39,505 nucleotides of DNA from JAAYRQ01 sp035647235 (GCA_964514235.1 CAZEPV010000019.1:1-39505); one strand, 5' to 3'; numbered from the stretch's first letter, positions 7,629 to 16,226 are shown. Notes: a model not told the origin generated them from the letters alone. A program made the numbers and translations.

Positions 7629-9308
7629 TTAGACTTCAATGATTGCCCCTTTATCCGCAGATGAAGCCATCTGGGCATAGAGCCTTAAATAACCGCGCCC
7701 TATGTTTTTCTGGGGATGTTTAAGCCCTTCATATCGCCTAGTCATTTCTGCATCACTAATATGCAGATGCAGTATGCCCTTATTAATATCAATCGTTATT
7801 TTATCCCCATCATGGACAATCGCTATGGGGCCGCCTTCTGCAGCTTCGGGTGAAATGTGTCCTACAAAACAGCCATTATTGGTTCCAGAAAATCTCCCAT
7901 CAGTAATAAGTGCTGTTGATTTACTAAGGCCCAAGCCATACAAATACTTCATAGCCTTATACATCTCACGCATTCCTGGACCACCTTTGGGGCCTTCATA
8001 GCGTATAACCACGACATCACCCGCAGTAATTTTCCCCCCTAATATTGCTTCTTCCGCATCTTCTTCACTATTGAAAACTTTGGCTGTGCCTGTAAATTCG
8101 TATAATGATTCATCAAAAGCACCTGGCTTTGAAATTGCTGTATCGGGGGCCAGGTTACCCCTAAGTACCGCAATACCTCCATTTTCGCTAAATGCCTGGT
8201 CAGCAGATTTTATCAGCTCTGTATTTTCTGGATAAACAAAGGAAAATTCCTTTATATTTTCCCCCACAGTTTTGTCTGTACAAGTCAAAGCACTTTTATC
8301 TATAATATTCCCTAAATTTCTCATAACCCTAGGGATTCCACCCGCTTTATAAAATGCCTCCATATCCCAAATCGCCGCTGGGTTAACTTTAACGATTTGC
8401 GGAGTCCTGCGGCTGAGTTCAGCAAATTCCTCTACCACATTCATCCCTAATTCTGCTTCGTAGGCGATAGCGCTCAAATGGAGGACTGCATTAGTGGAAC
8501 CACAAATGGCCATAGAAGTTTTTATAGCATTTCTAAGGGCACCTTCAGTTAGAATTTGTCGGGCACTTATACCTGCCTGGGTCAATTCACTAATTTTCAT
8601 ACCTGAATAATAAGCCACCCTTAACCTTTCAGCATAAGTAGCCGGAACCAAGGCACTCCCTGGCAGACTCATGCCTAGTGCTTCCGCTACACAAGACATG
8701 GTATTTGCAGTACCTAAAAAAGAACAAGAACCACAGCTAGGGCAAGTTACATCCTCTAAAGATAAGAGTTCCCTTTCGGATATCTCCCCAATGGTGTACA
8801 TTCCCCTAGCCTCATCAAGAGAAGTTGAATCTGATTTCCTACCGTCAAATTCCATCCCTCCTAATGCAGGCCCACCATTAACTAATATAGCTGGAATATC
8901 TAATCTTGCAGCAGCCATCAACATGCCTGGCACTATCTTATCACAAGAGGCCAATAGAACTATAGCATCCAGCCTATGGGCTTGAACCGCAATTTCAATG
9001 GAGTTACATATGATCTCCCGAGAAGGTAGAATATAATGCATCCCTTCGTGTCCCTGGACAATACCATCGCAAGCTGCAATAGTACAAAATTCTACTGCTG
9101 TCCCCCCCGCCCTATAAATCCCCTTTTTAACAAACTCGGCTAGCTGATTCAGATTAAAGTGTCCAGGAACTAAAGTGTTCCAGGAGTTAGCAATACCAAT
9201 TATGGGACGATCAGTAAGCTCTTCATCTGTATATCCCATTGACTTGTATAATGCCCTAAATAAACCATTTTCCTTGCCTTTTAAAATATCTTGACTGCGA
9301 AATTTCAT
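7629..9308 (-). CDS. ilvD: Dihydroxy-acid dehydratase
   Basis: A 559-residue protein of normal length. It dehydrates 2,3-dihydroxy-isovalerate and -methylvalerate to 2-oxoacids in valine, isoleucine and leucine synthesis. Visible motifs are AACDGIVQGHEGM (78-90), SCDKIVPGML (121-130) with cluster ligand Cys122, and CPSCGSCSFLGTANTM with Cys189, 192 and 195. The N-terminal segment reads VPGHFNL where [2Fe-2S]-type enzymes carry a third cysteine, so this looks like the other subgroup. GGGGAG precedes the ATG. It stands alone without other ilv genes or a T-box leader, so its control is not evident. Confidence 0.93.
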   Translation of the reverse strand: MKFRSQDILKGKENGLFRALYKSMGYTDEELTDRPIIGIANSWNTLVPGHFNLNQLAEFVKKGIYRAGGTAVEFCTIAACDGIVQGHEGMHYILPSREIICNSIEIAVQAHRLDAIVLLASCDKIVPGMLMAAARLDIPAILVNGGPALGGMEFDGRKSDSTSLDEARGMYTIGEISERELLSLEDVTCPSCGSCSFLGTANTMSCVAEALGMSLPGSALVPATYAERLRVAYYSGMKISELTQAGISARQILTEGALRNAIKTSMAICGSTNAVLHLSAIAYEAELGMNVVEEFAELSRRTPQIVKVNPAAIWDMEAFYKAGGIPRVMRNLGNIIDKSALTCTDKTVGENIKEFSFVYPENTELIKSADQAFSENGGIAVLRGNLAPDTAISKPGAFDESLYEFTGTAKVFNSEEDAEEAILGGKITAGDVVVIRYEGPKGGPGMREMYKAMKYLYGLGLSKSTALITDGRFSGTNNGCFVGHISPEAAEGGPIAIVHDGDKITIDINKGILHLHISDAEMTRRYEGLKHPQKNIGRGYLRLYAQMASSADKGAIIEV

Positions 9309-9360
9309 GACTAATCTCCCCTCTTAATAAAATTCTTCGCTTTCTTAATACTATACATAA

Positions 9361-9386
9361 AAAAAAGAAGCTCATAGCTTCCTTTT
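9361..9386 (-). terminator. Terminator after the DUF3006 gene
   Basis: Short stem GAAGCT/AGCTTC with a CAT loop, flanked by A/T tracts that give a T run on the minus strand. It separates the metallo-hydrolase/DUF3006 pair from ilvD. Confidence 0.7.
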
Positions 9387-9397
9387 AATGTAATCCT

Positions 9398-9595
9398 TTA
9401 TTTAAATAGATCGTCAACTAGTTTTTCAACTTTATTATGGCGAGCCTTAGTAGCTTCCCTATCTATATGGAAATCGAAGCTTATGACATCCCCTTCTTTA
9501 ATAGAAAGCGGCATTATTTTACGGGGTAAATCATAAGTACGTCCTTCGTACTCTACTACCACAATATCATTTTCTATCCTATCGATAATAAACAA
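9398..9595 (-). CDS. DUF3006 domain protein
   Basis: About 65 residues, small and beta-rich, with the DUF3006 pattern FIIDRIENDIVVVEYEG near the start and a central PLSIKEGDVISF. The family has no proven function but is very often encoded next to ComEC-like metallo-beta-lactamase-fold proteins, as here. I prefer the TTG start at 9595: the AGGAGGG just upstream leaves 6 bases to it, whereas the ATG at 9601 abuts the Shine-Dalgarno sequence. The Shine-Dalgarno sequence overlaps the stop of the upstream gene, so translation is coupled. Confidence 0.75.
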   Translation of the reverse strand: MFIIDRIENDIVVVEYEGRTYDLPRKIMPLSIKEGDVISFDFHIDREATKARHNKVEKLVDDLFK

Positions 9596-9606
9596 AATCA
9601 TCCCTC

Positions 9607-10680
9607 CTATGGCTGGCATTGGCCACAAGCCCTATATCCCTTGGTAATGGCATCCTCTTTGGATGTAAAATAAATTCTGTTTTTTTCGCTAGGCAAACTA
9701 GCACAAGTAGGTAGATGAAAAACCTTGCTATTCCGATTACCTATATATTTAGCTTCCCTAGCTAGATCATTAAGAAAAGTTACATTTTTATTAACCGTAA
9801 ATCTTTCCCCATCACTAACAATTATAATATTCCCATCTAAATCAGTCCTTAAAATATCTACCTGCATTTCCTGCAAAATCTCCAAAATTTCCGCATGGGG
9901 GTGATTATAACTATTATCCCTACCTACCGAAATAACCGCTATATCGGGGTTTACCCTATGTAAAAAACTCTCACTTGTCAAGCTGTTAGTACTCCCATGA
10001 TGGGCAACATCTAAGACATGGGCCTTAATATCATGGTTATTGTTAATTATCTCTAAACCCGAAACAGACTGAGCATCCCCCGTAAACAAGAAAACATGTT
10101 CCTTATATTTTAATCTGGTAACAATACTATAATCATTAAGGTTGTCATATTCATCAGCTTTAGGGGCCAGAAAATTAATCTCGAATAAGTCCTCGGTAGG
10201 CAAAGCCATCCCCGCCTTAGTAGCGGTAACCTTTAAGCCTTTATTCTTAATACTTAAAAGCAAGTTTTCATAAGTAGTAGTATTATGGACTACCCTAGGC
10301 ATATAGATTTGCCCAATGTCAAAATTATCCACGATAAGGGGCAGACCCCCAATATGGTCGCTATGGGGATGGGTAGCAATTAAGTAATCAATAGTATTCA
10401 CTTGGTTGGCAATTAAGTAATCAAGTACTACTTGCCCTTTATCAACTTCACCTGCATCAATTAAAATGTTTTCCCCCGTAGACAATTGGATTAATATAGC
10501 ATCACCTTGTCCTACGTCAATATAATGGACAATTACTCCCCCATCGCTAATAGCTTCTCGGTAATCAGTAAGCTGGTCAGAAGTGATTGGAGGAGCTTTA
10601 TCTATATTATCAAATAGACCACAACCAGCCATAAAGACCAAAAATAAAATTAAAATTATTAAAGAAAATCTTGATCGCAT
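9607..10680 (-). CDS. Secreted metallo-beta-lactamase-fold lipoprotein with Ada-like zinc-binding tail
   Basis: A 357-residue protein. A signal peptide (1-19) ends in a lipobox with Cys20 (FMAGC), so it is probably anchored outside the membrane. The hydrolase domain carries HPHSDH (104-109) and the DVGQGDA segment (56-62) seen in the soluble nuclease-like domain of ComEC. The C-terminal 45 residues have Cys326, Cys352 and Cys355 in an FHLPTC...GYRACGQCQP pattern, close to the Ada metal-binding domain. Zn-dependent phosphodiesterase or nuclease activity is inferred from family, not shown. It starts 21 bp after the broken hsdR and is followed at once by the DUF3006 gene. Confidence 0.8.
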   Translation of the reverse strand: MRSRFSLIILILFLVFMAGCGLFDNIDKAPPITSDQLTDYREAISDGGVIVHYIDVGQGDAILIQLSTGENILIDAGEVDKGQVVLDYLIANQVNTIDYLIATHPHSDHIGGLPLIVDNFDIGQIYMPRVVHNTTTYENLLLSIKNKGLKVTATKAGMALPTEDLFEINFLAPKADEYDNLNDYSIVTRLKYKEHVFLFTGDAQSVSGLEIINNNHDIKAHVLDVAHHGSTNSLTSESFLHRVNPDIAVISVGRDNSYNHPHAEILEILQEMQVDILRTDLDGNIIIVSDGERFTVNKNVTFLNDLAREAKYIGNRNSKVFHLPTCASLPSEKNRIYFTSKEDAITKGYRACGQCQP

Positions 10681-10701
10681 TAACCTGTCCCCTTTTTGTA
10701 T

Positions 10702-11994
10702 TTAAATAAGTCCAAAATATTTTTCAAAGAATTTAAGTAGTTTTTCGATAATGCCTTGTTTTCTAAGGGCCCTATTTCCACCACCAAACCTTGATACAGG
10801 TGGCATTATGCTGTCTAGCGCTGTGCCTGTAGTTTTCATGATGCCATCCCTAAAAGCATTATCTATAAACCTTCTAGTTTCCCCTGCCTTCAATTGTTCC
10901 TCCTCGATAAGTTCGGCTATATCTGCTTCCTTATTCTTATTCAAGAATTCTTTCCAGTCCTCATCGACCTGGCTAGAAACATTAATCTGCTCAATAAAGC
11001 TTTCTATCAATTCCTTCTTACTCCTAAGTTCTATAGAAGAATTTATCGCCTTATCTATGGTGGTTAGAATAGTTTTATCCTGGCAATTTGATTCCTTATA
11101 TTTGGCTACTAGCATAAGGATATAATCAATATTTACTTCTATTTGCCGAATCAGTTCTATTTCAAAAATAATATCATCGTTAATATTTTCTTTATCACCT
11201 TCATTTTTACCCTTGAAGTCCTGATAAAGATCAATATAGATACTTTGATAATCTTGTAAATCCCTATCTGCTATAAGGGTATCATTTTCAAATTCGTCAA
11301 AGGAGGTCAGGATGTTTCTTAGGCGGAGAACCCCACCAAAAAGTTTTATAAAGGCTTTCTGATTCTCCTCCCCAATTATGGTTTTACCTAAAGGATATTT
11401 TTCCTTCAATTCACTTATTAAATCTACATAACCGGGACTATAAACTCCATTTTCCTTATAACCATTATAGTATTGGACATAAGTCTTAAGCAGAACAATA
11501 CCACCAGCATCCTTATCGCCAAATAAAGCAATGGCCTTATCCGTTTCCTCCTTTAAATCCCTAAAACAAACAATATTGCCATATGTTTTTACCCTATTTA
11601 ATATCCTATTAGTCCTAGAAAAAGCCTGAATTAAGCCATGTTGTCTCAAATTTTTATCTACCCATAGAGTATTTAATGTAGTAGCGTCAAAACCGGTTAA
11701 AAACATATTAACCACGATTAAAATATCTATTTCCCTATTCTTTACCCGTAAAGATAGGTCTTTATAATAATTCTGGAATCTATCCGCAGAAGTATCAAAA
11801 TTAGTGTTAAAGATTTTATTATAGTCCGAAATGGCAGCATCTAGAAAATCCCGAGAACTCTGGTCCAAATTCTCCATACTCAAATCTTCATCAGCTAACA
11901 TCCCCCCGATTTCTTCTTCATTAGGGGAGAAGGAAAAAATAGTTGCAATCTTAAGATTCGCTTTCTTTTCATTGCTTCCTAGGCGGGCGACCAC
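10702..11994 (-). pseudogene. hsdR: Truncated type I restriction subunit HsdR (C-terminal part only)
   Basis: 430 codons that match only the back of HsdR. The helicase motif V-VI region is present (LTGFDATTLNTLWVDK, then QAFSRTNRI at about residues 100-135), followed by the usual C-terminal helical domain. The nuclease domain, Walker A and the DExH box, about 550-600 residues of a normal ~1000-residue HsdR, are absent. The first codons (GTG start, VARLG) come from a GC-rich palindrome that abuts the end of hsdS, and HsdR-like sequence begins a few codons later. Restriction cleavage should therefore be lost. The remaining frame is open, so decay may be recent or the fragment may be tolerated. 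Confidence 0.85.
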
Positions 11995-12003
11995 AGGTCG
12001 CCC
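11985..12003. repeat. GC-rich 19-bp palindrome at the hsdS/hsdR junction
   Basis: GGGCGACC-aca-GGTCGCCC, a perfect 8-bp inverted repeat, sits between the hsdS stop codon and the point where HsdR homology begins. It is far more GC-rich than its surroundings and, with the flanking CTACAAG, resembles short dispersed palindromic elements common in Clostridia genomes. It marks the breakpoint of the hsdR deletion. Confidence 0.7.
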
Positions 12004-13254
12004 CTACAAGGGTTTTTCATTGAAGGTTAATAATTTGTCCCGATAATATTCATATTGTTTTTGCCTAGCTTCTATTTCAGCAGGTAAACCAATAGAAATA
12101 TCATTAACCAGTGCATCGAATTTATCTAAAATAGCAACGATTCGTTCTTGTTCGGCAAGTGGTGGGATGGGGATTTTGTAAGACAATAACTTGTCCTGCC
12201 TTAATCTTGTTACCTTTGCACCATGAGCAAATCTTTCTTTGTATCTACTAAAATTACTTGTTTGCAACAAATAGGCTATATATTTGGTGTTTTGCTTATG
12301 TCTAAAGGCAAACATATCCCCGCCAATAGCTACATCCCCACCTTGCCATGCTAAGGGTTTACATATATCCTCAACATTTTCACTTACTCCCGCTATAAGG
12401 ACATCTCCCTTTTTAGCCTTTTTCAGTTTCTTAGATAAATCATATGAAACAAATGATATTGTTTTATCGGCACTTGTACCATAATAAGTATGTATTTGTC
12501 CATAATGAATACAAGGAAAACCCTTTTCCTTAAAATCAGATTTTAATAGTCCACTTCCTCTTATTAGTTCACCTATTTCCCTTAATTCCTTCCATTCCAC
12601 CTCATCACCAAAAGTCAATAATTCATCCCGATAATATTCATATTGTTTCTTCCTAGCTGTAAGCTCGGTTATAAGTTGTTCAGTTAACACAGTTGTCAGC
12701 TCAGTGAATTTATCCAGAATACGCACTATTTCTTTTTGAATAGGGAGAGGTGGTAGAGGGATAGATATGTTACCCATTCTTTTTCTAGATAAATTAAACC
12801 TTGTTACCCCATTCGCAGCTTTTATTATCTGTTTTCTTACCATTTCTGATCTAAATAAATACTTTGAAAAACTAGGGTATAATAAATTTTGATTATTTAA
12901 TCTAAGTCCAAAACAGAAACTATTTAAATAAAGTTTTTCATCTGTATCTACTGTTAATACTGATGACATGCCGCTTTCAAATAAAGATTCTGAAGAAGCA
13001 GTAAATATAATATCCCCATATTCAATTATATTTTGTTTTTCATTCTCTTTTATTGTTACTTTATCATTTATACTTAAATCGATTTCAATATTAGAGAATA
13101 TATTCATATAGGTAATAAGTTTTTCATTTCCATCAATAAAATCGTCTTTGTTTTTACCCGATAAACCACCATAAAATTGACCTATTTCCCCTATTTTCCT
13201 ATACTCCACCCCATCTGGACATAATTCTTCTATCAATCTATCCAGCTTACTCAT
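12004..13254 (-). CDS. hsdS: Type I restriction-modification specificity subunit HsdS
   Basis: A 416-residue protein with two target-recognition domains. Each is followed by the same conserved helix: ARKKQYEYYRDELLTF near residue 205 and ARQKQYEYYRDKLLTF near residue 405. The matching PLPPLPIQKEIV and IPPLAEQERIV segments precede the helices. HsdS dictates which sequence the HsdM2S complex methylates. Its start overlaps the upstream RhuM-like gene by 8 bases. The last few residues run into the palindrome at the hsdR junction, so the native C-terminus may have been trimmed or replaced by a couple of residues; both domains are complete. Confidence 0.92.
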   Translation of the reverse strand: MSKLDRLIEELCPDGVEYRKIGEIGQFYGGLSGKNKDDFIDGNEKLITYMNIFSNIEIDLSINDKVTIKENEKQNIIEYGDIIFTASSESLFESGMSSVLTVDTDEKLYLNSFCFGLRLNNQNLLYPSFSKYLFRSEMVRKQIIKAANGVTRFNLSRKRMGNISIPLPPLPIQKEIVRILDKFTELTTVLTEQLITELTARKKQYEYYRDELLTFGDEVEWKELREIGELIRGSGLLKSDFKEKGFPCIHYGQIHTYYGTSADKTISFVSYDLSKKLKKAKKGDVLIAGVSENVEDICKPLAWQGGDVAIGGDMFAFRHKQNTKYIAYLLQTSNFSRYKERFAHGAKVTRLRQDKLLSYKIPIPPLAEQERIVAILDKFDALVNDISIGLPAEIEARQKQYEYYRDKLLTFNEKPL

Positions 13255-13759
13255 CTACCCTGCCCCCGTTTTCTAAGATAAATCTATCAAAATCACTTTC
13301 ATAAAATCTGTCTACAACCTGCATATTGTCCCTAGTCTGAACTATCTGGAATTTTCGGATAGTTGATTTTTCTAGCAAGCAGTCATCCAAAACAAAACCT
13401 TTTATCATATACTCTCTGAGTATTTTAGTGGCCCAAATTCTAAATTGGGTTGCTCTGCGGGAATTTACTCGGTAACCTACGGAAATAATGGCATCAAGGT
13501 TATAGAAATCTAAATTTCTTTTTACTTGTCTTGTACCTTCAGTTTGAACTATTTCCATTTTGGAAATAGTTGAATGATAGTCTAATTCGCCCTCAGCATA
13601 TATATTTGTAAGATGCTTTGATATTGCTGGTACTTCAACATCAAATAACTCCGCCATTAGCTTTTGCGTTAGCCAGATGGTTTCATTTTTTATAACAGCA
13701 TTAATAGCAACATTTCCTTCAGGTGTGTTATAGATTAGAAATTCCATCTTTTTGTTCAT
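13247..13759 (-). CDS. RhuM-family protein, short form
   Basis: 170 residues. The first about 140 match the RhuM-type N-terminal domain: winged-helix-like WLTQKLMAELFDV, then STISKMEIVQTEGTRQVKRNL, YNLDAIISVGYRVNS, and FRIWATKILREYMIKGFVLDD. Full-length RhuM proteins run to about 330 residues; this one stops after a 35-residue tail that does not look like the usual middle domain. Genes of this type often sit inside type I restriction operons, but their role is unknown. Start chosen at ATG 13759, with GGGGGG just upstream; an in-frame TTG at 13774 would put the start inside that Shine-Dalgarno region. Confidence 0.75.
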   Translation of the reverse strand: MNKKMEFLIYNTPEGNVAINAVIKNETIWLTQKLMAELFDVEVPAISKHLTNIYAEGELDYHSTISKMEIVQTEGTRQVKRNLDFYNLDAIISVGYRVNSRRATQFRIWATKILREYMIKGFVLDDCLLEKSTIRKFQIVQTRDNMQVVDRFYESDFDRFILENGGRVDE

Positions 13760-13780
13760 TTTTAGTCCCCCCAACTTAAA

Positions 13781-15343
13781 TTATGATAACGCTATTTCAG
13801 CCACGATTTTATCTATCTCATTTCTTAAAACTTCCTGTCTAGCCACTATTGTTTTTATTTCCTTATTGAGCTCTGCTATATCAATTATCTCCCTAGTATC
13901 TTCTATCTCTACATAGGTAGAAACGGATAAGTTATAATCTTCTTCAGCAATTTCGCTATTGGCTACTAGCTTAGAAAAGTATTGTATTTCCTCTTTATTT
14001 GCATATGTCCTGACGATTTTTTCTATATTTTCGGCCGTCAATTTATTATTGTTGGTTATTTTTATGAATTCTTTAGAAGCATCAATGAATAGGGTAGTAT
14101 TTTCAGGCTTGGATTTTTTTAAGACCATAATACAAGTAGCGATTGAAGTCCCGAAAAACAGATTTTCTGGTAACTGGATAATGGCCTCTATATAGTTATT
14201 ATCTATTAAGTATCGGCGAATCTTTTTTTCGGCCCCTCCCCTATACATGACCCCGGGGAAACATACAATAGCTGCACTGCCGTTAGTAGCCAACCAAGCC
14301 AGACTATGCATAACAAAAGCTAGGTCTGCCCTAGACTTAGGGGCTAATACCCCTGCTGCTGAGAATCTTGGATCATTTATAAGCAGAGGGTTGGCATCCC
14401 CATCCCATCGAATAGAATAAGGAGGATTGGAAACAATTACTTCAAAGGGCTCATCATCCCAGTGAACAGGATCGGTGAGAGTGTTGGCGTGAGCAATATC
14501 AAATTTATCATAATCTACATCGTGGAGGAACATGTTAATCCTACAAAGATTATAGGTAGTTAAATTAATTTCTTGGCCGAAAAATCCTAGCCGAACCTTG
14601 TCTTTCCCGAGAATTTTGGCGGATTGCAAAAGCAGTGAGCCAGAACCACAGGCTGGATCATAGACCTTATTGACTTCAATTTTACCTACTAAAGCTATCC
14701 TAGTTAATAATTCCGATACTTCTTGGGGTGTAAAATATTCTCCCCCTGATTTCCCAGCATTGGAAGCATACATGGCCATTAAATATTCATAGGCATCACC
14801 GAAGGCATCTATATTATTATCTTGATAATTACCAAGTTGCATTTCTGCTACTGAATTTATCAGCTTGACTAATTTTTCATTTCTTTTGGCCACACTGCTG
14901 CCTAGCTTATTAGAATTAACATCTATATCATCGAAAAGGCCCTTGAAATTATCTTCACTGTCAGTTCCTTGGGCTGATACTTCTATGTTTTTAAATATGG
15001 TCTCTAGGGTTTCATTTAAGTTTTCATCATCCGAGGCCTTTTCCCTCAAGCTTCCAAATAATTGGCTAGGTAAGATAAAAAACCCCTTAGTCTCAACTAG
15101 GTCCTCCCTAGCAACTTCTGCAGCTTCATCTGATAATTTTGCATAGTCAAAATCTTCGTCCCCTGCTTCATGTTCACCTTGATTTATGTAAGCGGTTATA
15201 TTCTCTGATATGTATCGATAAAAAAGCATACCTAAGACATACTGCTTGAAATCCCAGCCATCTACAGACCCCCTTAAATCATTAGCCATATTCCAGATGG
15301 TACGGTGTAGTTCGGCTCTTTCTACTTCCCTTTTATTAGTCAC
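13781..15343 (-). CDS. hsdM: Type I restriction-modification DNA methyltransferase HsdM
   Basis: About 520 residues. It has the HsdM N-terminal domain (REVERAELHRTIWNMANDLRG), the AdoMet motif DPACGSGSLLL near residue 230, and the N6-adenine methylase motif NPPY near residue 300. With HsdS it should methylate adenines in a bipartite target. I choose GTG at 15343: AGGAGG lies 6 bases upstream and the protein then starts MTNKREVER as in relatives; the TTG and ATG further up lie in or before the Shine-Dalgarno sequence. It is the first gene of the hsd unit, ahead of the RhuM-like gene. Confidence 0.93.
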   Translation of the reverse strand: MTNKREVERAELHRTIWNMANDLRGSVDGWDFKQYVLGMLFYRYISENITAYINQGEHEAGDEDFDYAKLSDEAAEVAREDLVETKGFFILPSQLFGSLREKASDDENLNETLETIFKNIEVSAQGTDSEDNFKGLFDDIDVNSNKLGSSVAKRNEKLVKLINSVAEMQLGNYQDNNIDAFGDAYEYLMAMYASNAGKSGGEYFTPQEVSELLTRIALVGKIEVNKVYDPACGSGSLLLQSAKILGKDKVRLGFFGQEINLTTYNLCRINMFLHDVDYDKFDIAHANTLTDPVHWDDEPFEVIVSNPPYSIRWDGDANPLLINDPRFSAAGVLAPKSRADLAFVMHSLAWLATNGSAAIVCFPGVMYRGGAEKKIRRYLIDNNYIEAIIQLPENLFFGTSIATCIMVLKKSKPENTTLFIDASKEFIKITNNNKLTAENIEKIVRTYANKEEIQYFSKLVANSEIAEEDYNLSVSTYVEIEDTREIIDIAELNKEIKTIVARQEVLRNEIDKIVAEIALS

Positions 15344-15420
15344 TTTTTTCCTCCTCATCAAGATTGGGTAATTATGCTATTATTTCAATAGCTTAATTAT
15401 AGCAAAAAACTTAGGCATTA

Positions 15421-15454
15421 AAAAAACATAGCTAGATATCTAGCTATGTTTTTT
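15421..15454 (-). terminator. Terminator of the tRNA-tadA unit
   Basis: A perfect palindrome with arms of up to 17 bases, from AAAAAACATAGCTAGA to TCTAGCTATGTTTTTT, T-rich at both ends. It lies about 45 bp after tRNA-Ser(GGA) and before hsdM. It can act in both directions. Confidence 0.85.
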
Positions 15455-15497
15455 AATTATAAATTCTTAATTTTTAATTCAAAATTCTTCAGTAAAG

Positions 15498-15589
15498 TGG
15501 CGGAGAGGGTGGGATTCGAACCCACGAACGCTTTCAAACGTTACTCGATTTCCAATCGAGCGCCTTCAGCCGTACTCAGCCACCTCTCC
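15498..15589 (-). tRNA. tRNA-Ser (anticodon GGA)
   Basis: A class II tRNA with a long variable arm. The acceptor stem GGAGAGG pairs with CCTCTCC, CCA is encoded, and the anticodon loop reads TTGGAAA between CTCGA and TCGAG, giving GGA for UCU/UCC codons. It is the last gene of the tRNA unit. Confidence 0.95.
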
Positions 15590-15618
15590 ACATAAAATAA
15601 ATTTTTAATTTTTAATTC

Positions 15619-15708
15619 CTAATTCTTAATTTTTAATTATAGTAGGAAAGCTATGCTTTCCTTCCTTCATTCATAATTCACAATTCAAAATTAAGAATTC
15701 TTCAGTTA
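15619..15708 (-). repeat. Inter-tRNA spacer repeat, copy A
   Basis: One of three near-identical spacers of about 90 bp between genes of the tRNA unit. Each has an AT-rich arm (AATTCTTAATTTTTAATT), a hairpin GGAAAGC-TAT-GCTTTCC (15645-15661 here), the string CCTTCATTCA, and an opposite AT-rich arm ending TTAAGAATT. The arms are inverted relative to each other. Confidence 0.75.
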
Positions 15709-15802
15709 TGGCGGAGAGAGTGAGATTCGAACTCACGAGACGGGGATTAGCCGCCTACTCGATTTCGAGTCGAGCGCCTTCGTCCAACTCGGCCATCTCT
15801 CC
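15709..15802 (-). tRNA. tRNA-Ser (anticodon CGA)
   Basis: A class II tRNA. 5' GGAGAGATGGCCGAG opens the acceptor and D arm, the anticodon arm is CTCGACTCGAAATCGAG (anticodon CGA, UCG codons), a long variable arm follows and CCA is encoded. The first 56 bases lie inside the 3' end of the tadA reading frame. Confidence 0.95.
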
Positions 15803-16226
15803 TCAAATCAGTAAAAAACCTACTAAGCAGCTTAGCAGATTCCTTGTCTAAAACACCTGCACAAATCTCCACCTGATGGTTTAATTGGCTATCTTGTAAA
15901 ATATTTAAAATAGAGCCTGCGGCTCCAGATTTTAAGTCCTGAGTCCCGAAAACTAGACGCTCGAGACGTACATTAACCATAGCACCCGCACACATAGCAC
16001 AAGGTTCTAAGGTCGTATACAGAGTTGCATTCGTTAGTCTCCATCTGCCTAAATAAGCAGCTGCCCTTTGCATAGCTAAGATTTCAGCATGGCAAGTCGC
16101 ATCTTGTCTCATTTCCTTTTCATTATGGGCCCAGGCAATAATTTCACCATCTAAGACAATTATCGCACCAATCGGCACTTCCCCAAGTTGAGCGGCTTTC
16201 ATAGCCAAGTAAAGAGCCAGCCTCAT
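15747..16226 (-). CDS. tadA: tRNA-specific adenosine deaminase TadA
   Basis: 159 residues with the deaminase zinc sites CHAEI (His, Glu) and EPCAMCAG. TadA converts A34 to inosine in tRNA-Arg(ACG), and that tRNA gene lies about 230 bp upstream in the same unit. After SRFFTDLR, where family proteins normally end, the frame continues for about 18 more codons through the acceptor, D and anticodon arms of tRNA-Ser(CGA). The codons just upstream of the ATG read SRDDELY, which resembles the family's N-terminus, yet no ATG, GTG or TTG precedes them before a TGA. The start is therefore uncertain: this ATG, or a rare ATT. Surrounded by tRNA genes on both sides. Confidence 0.88.
   Translation of the reverse strand: MRLALYLAMKAAQLGEVPIGAIIVLDGEIIAWAHNEKEMRQDATCHAEILAMQRAAAYLGRWRLTNATLYTTLEPCAMCAGAMVNVRLERLVFGTQDLKSGAAGSILNILQDSQLNHQVEICAGVLDKESAKLLSRFFTDLRRDGRVGRRRSTRNRVGG

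Noticed and set aside
8671..8985. Open frames opposite ilvD, serA, yidC, dnaX and hsdR
   Set aside because: Antisense shadows of well-conserved genes: low-complexity, Ser/Leu-rich translations without start signals or homology.
9398..15361. Genomic island integrated at tRNA-Ser(GGA)
   Set aside because: No integrase, no repeat of the tRNA 3' end at the far side, and the hsd block points toward normal chromosomal genes. Transfer of the hsd genes is possible but attachment sites are not seen.
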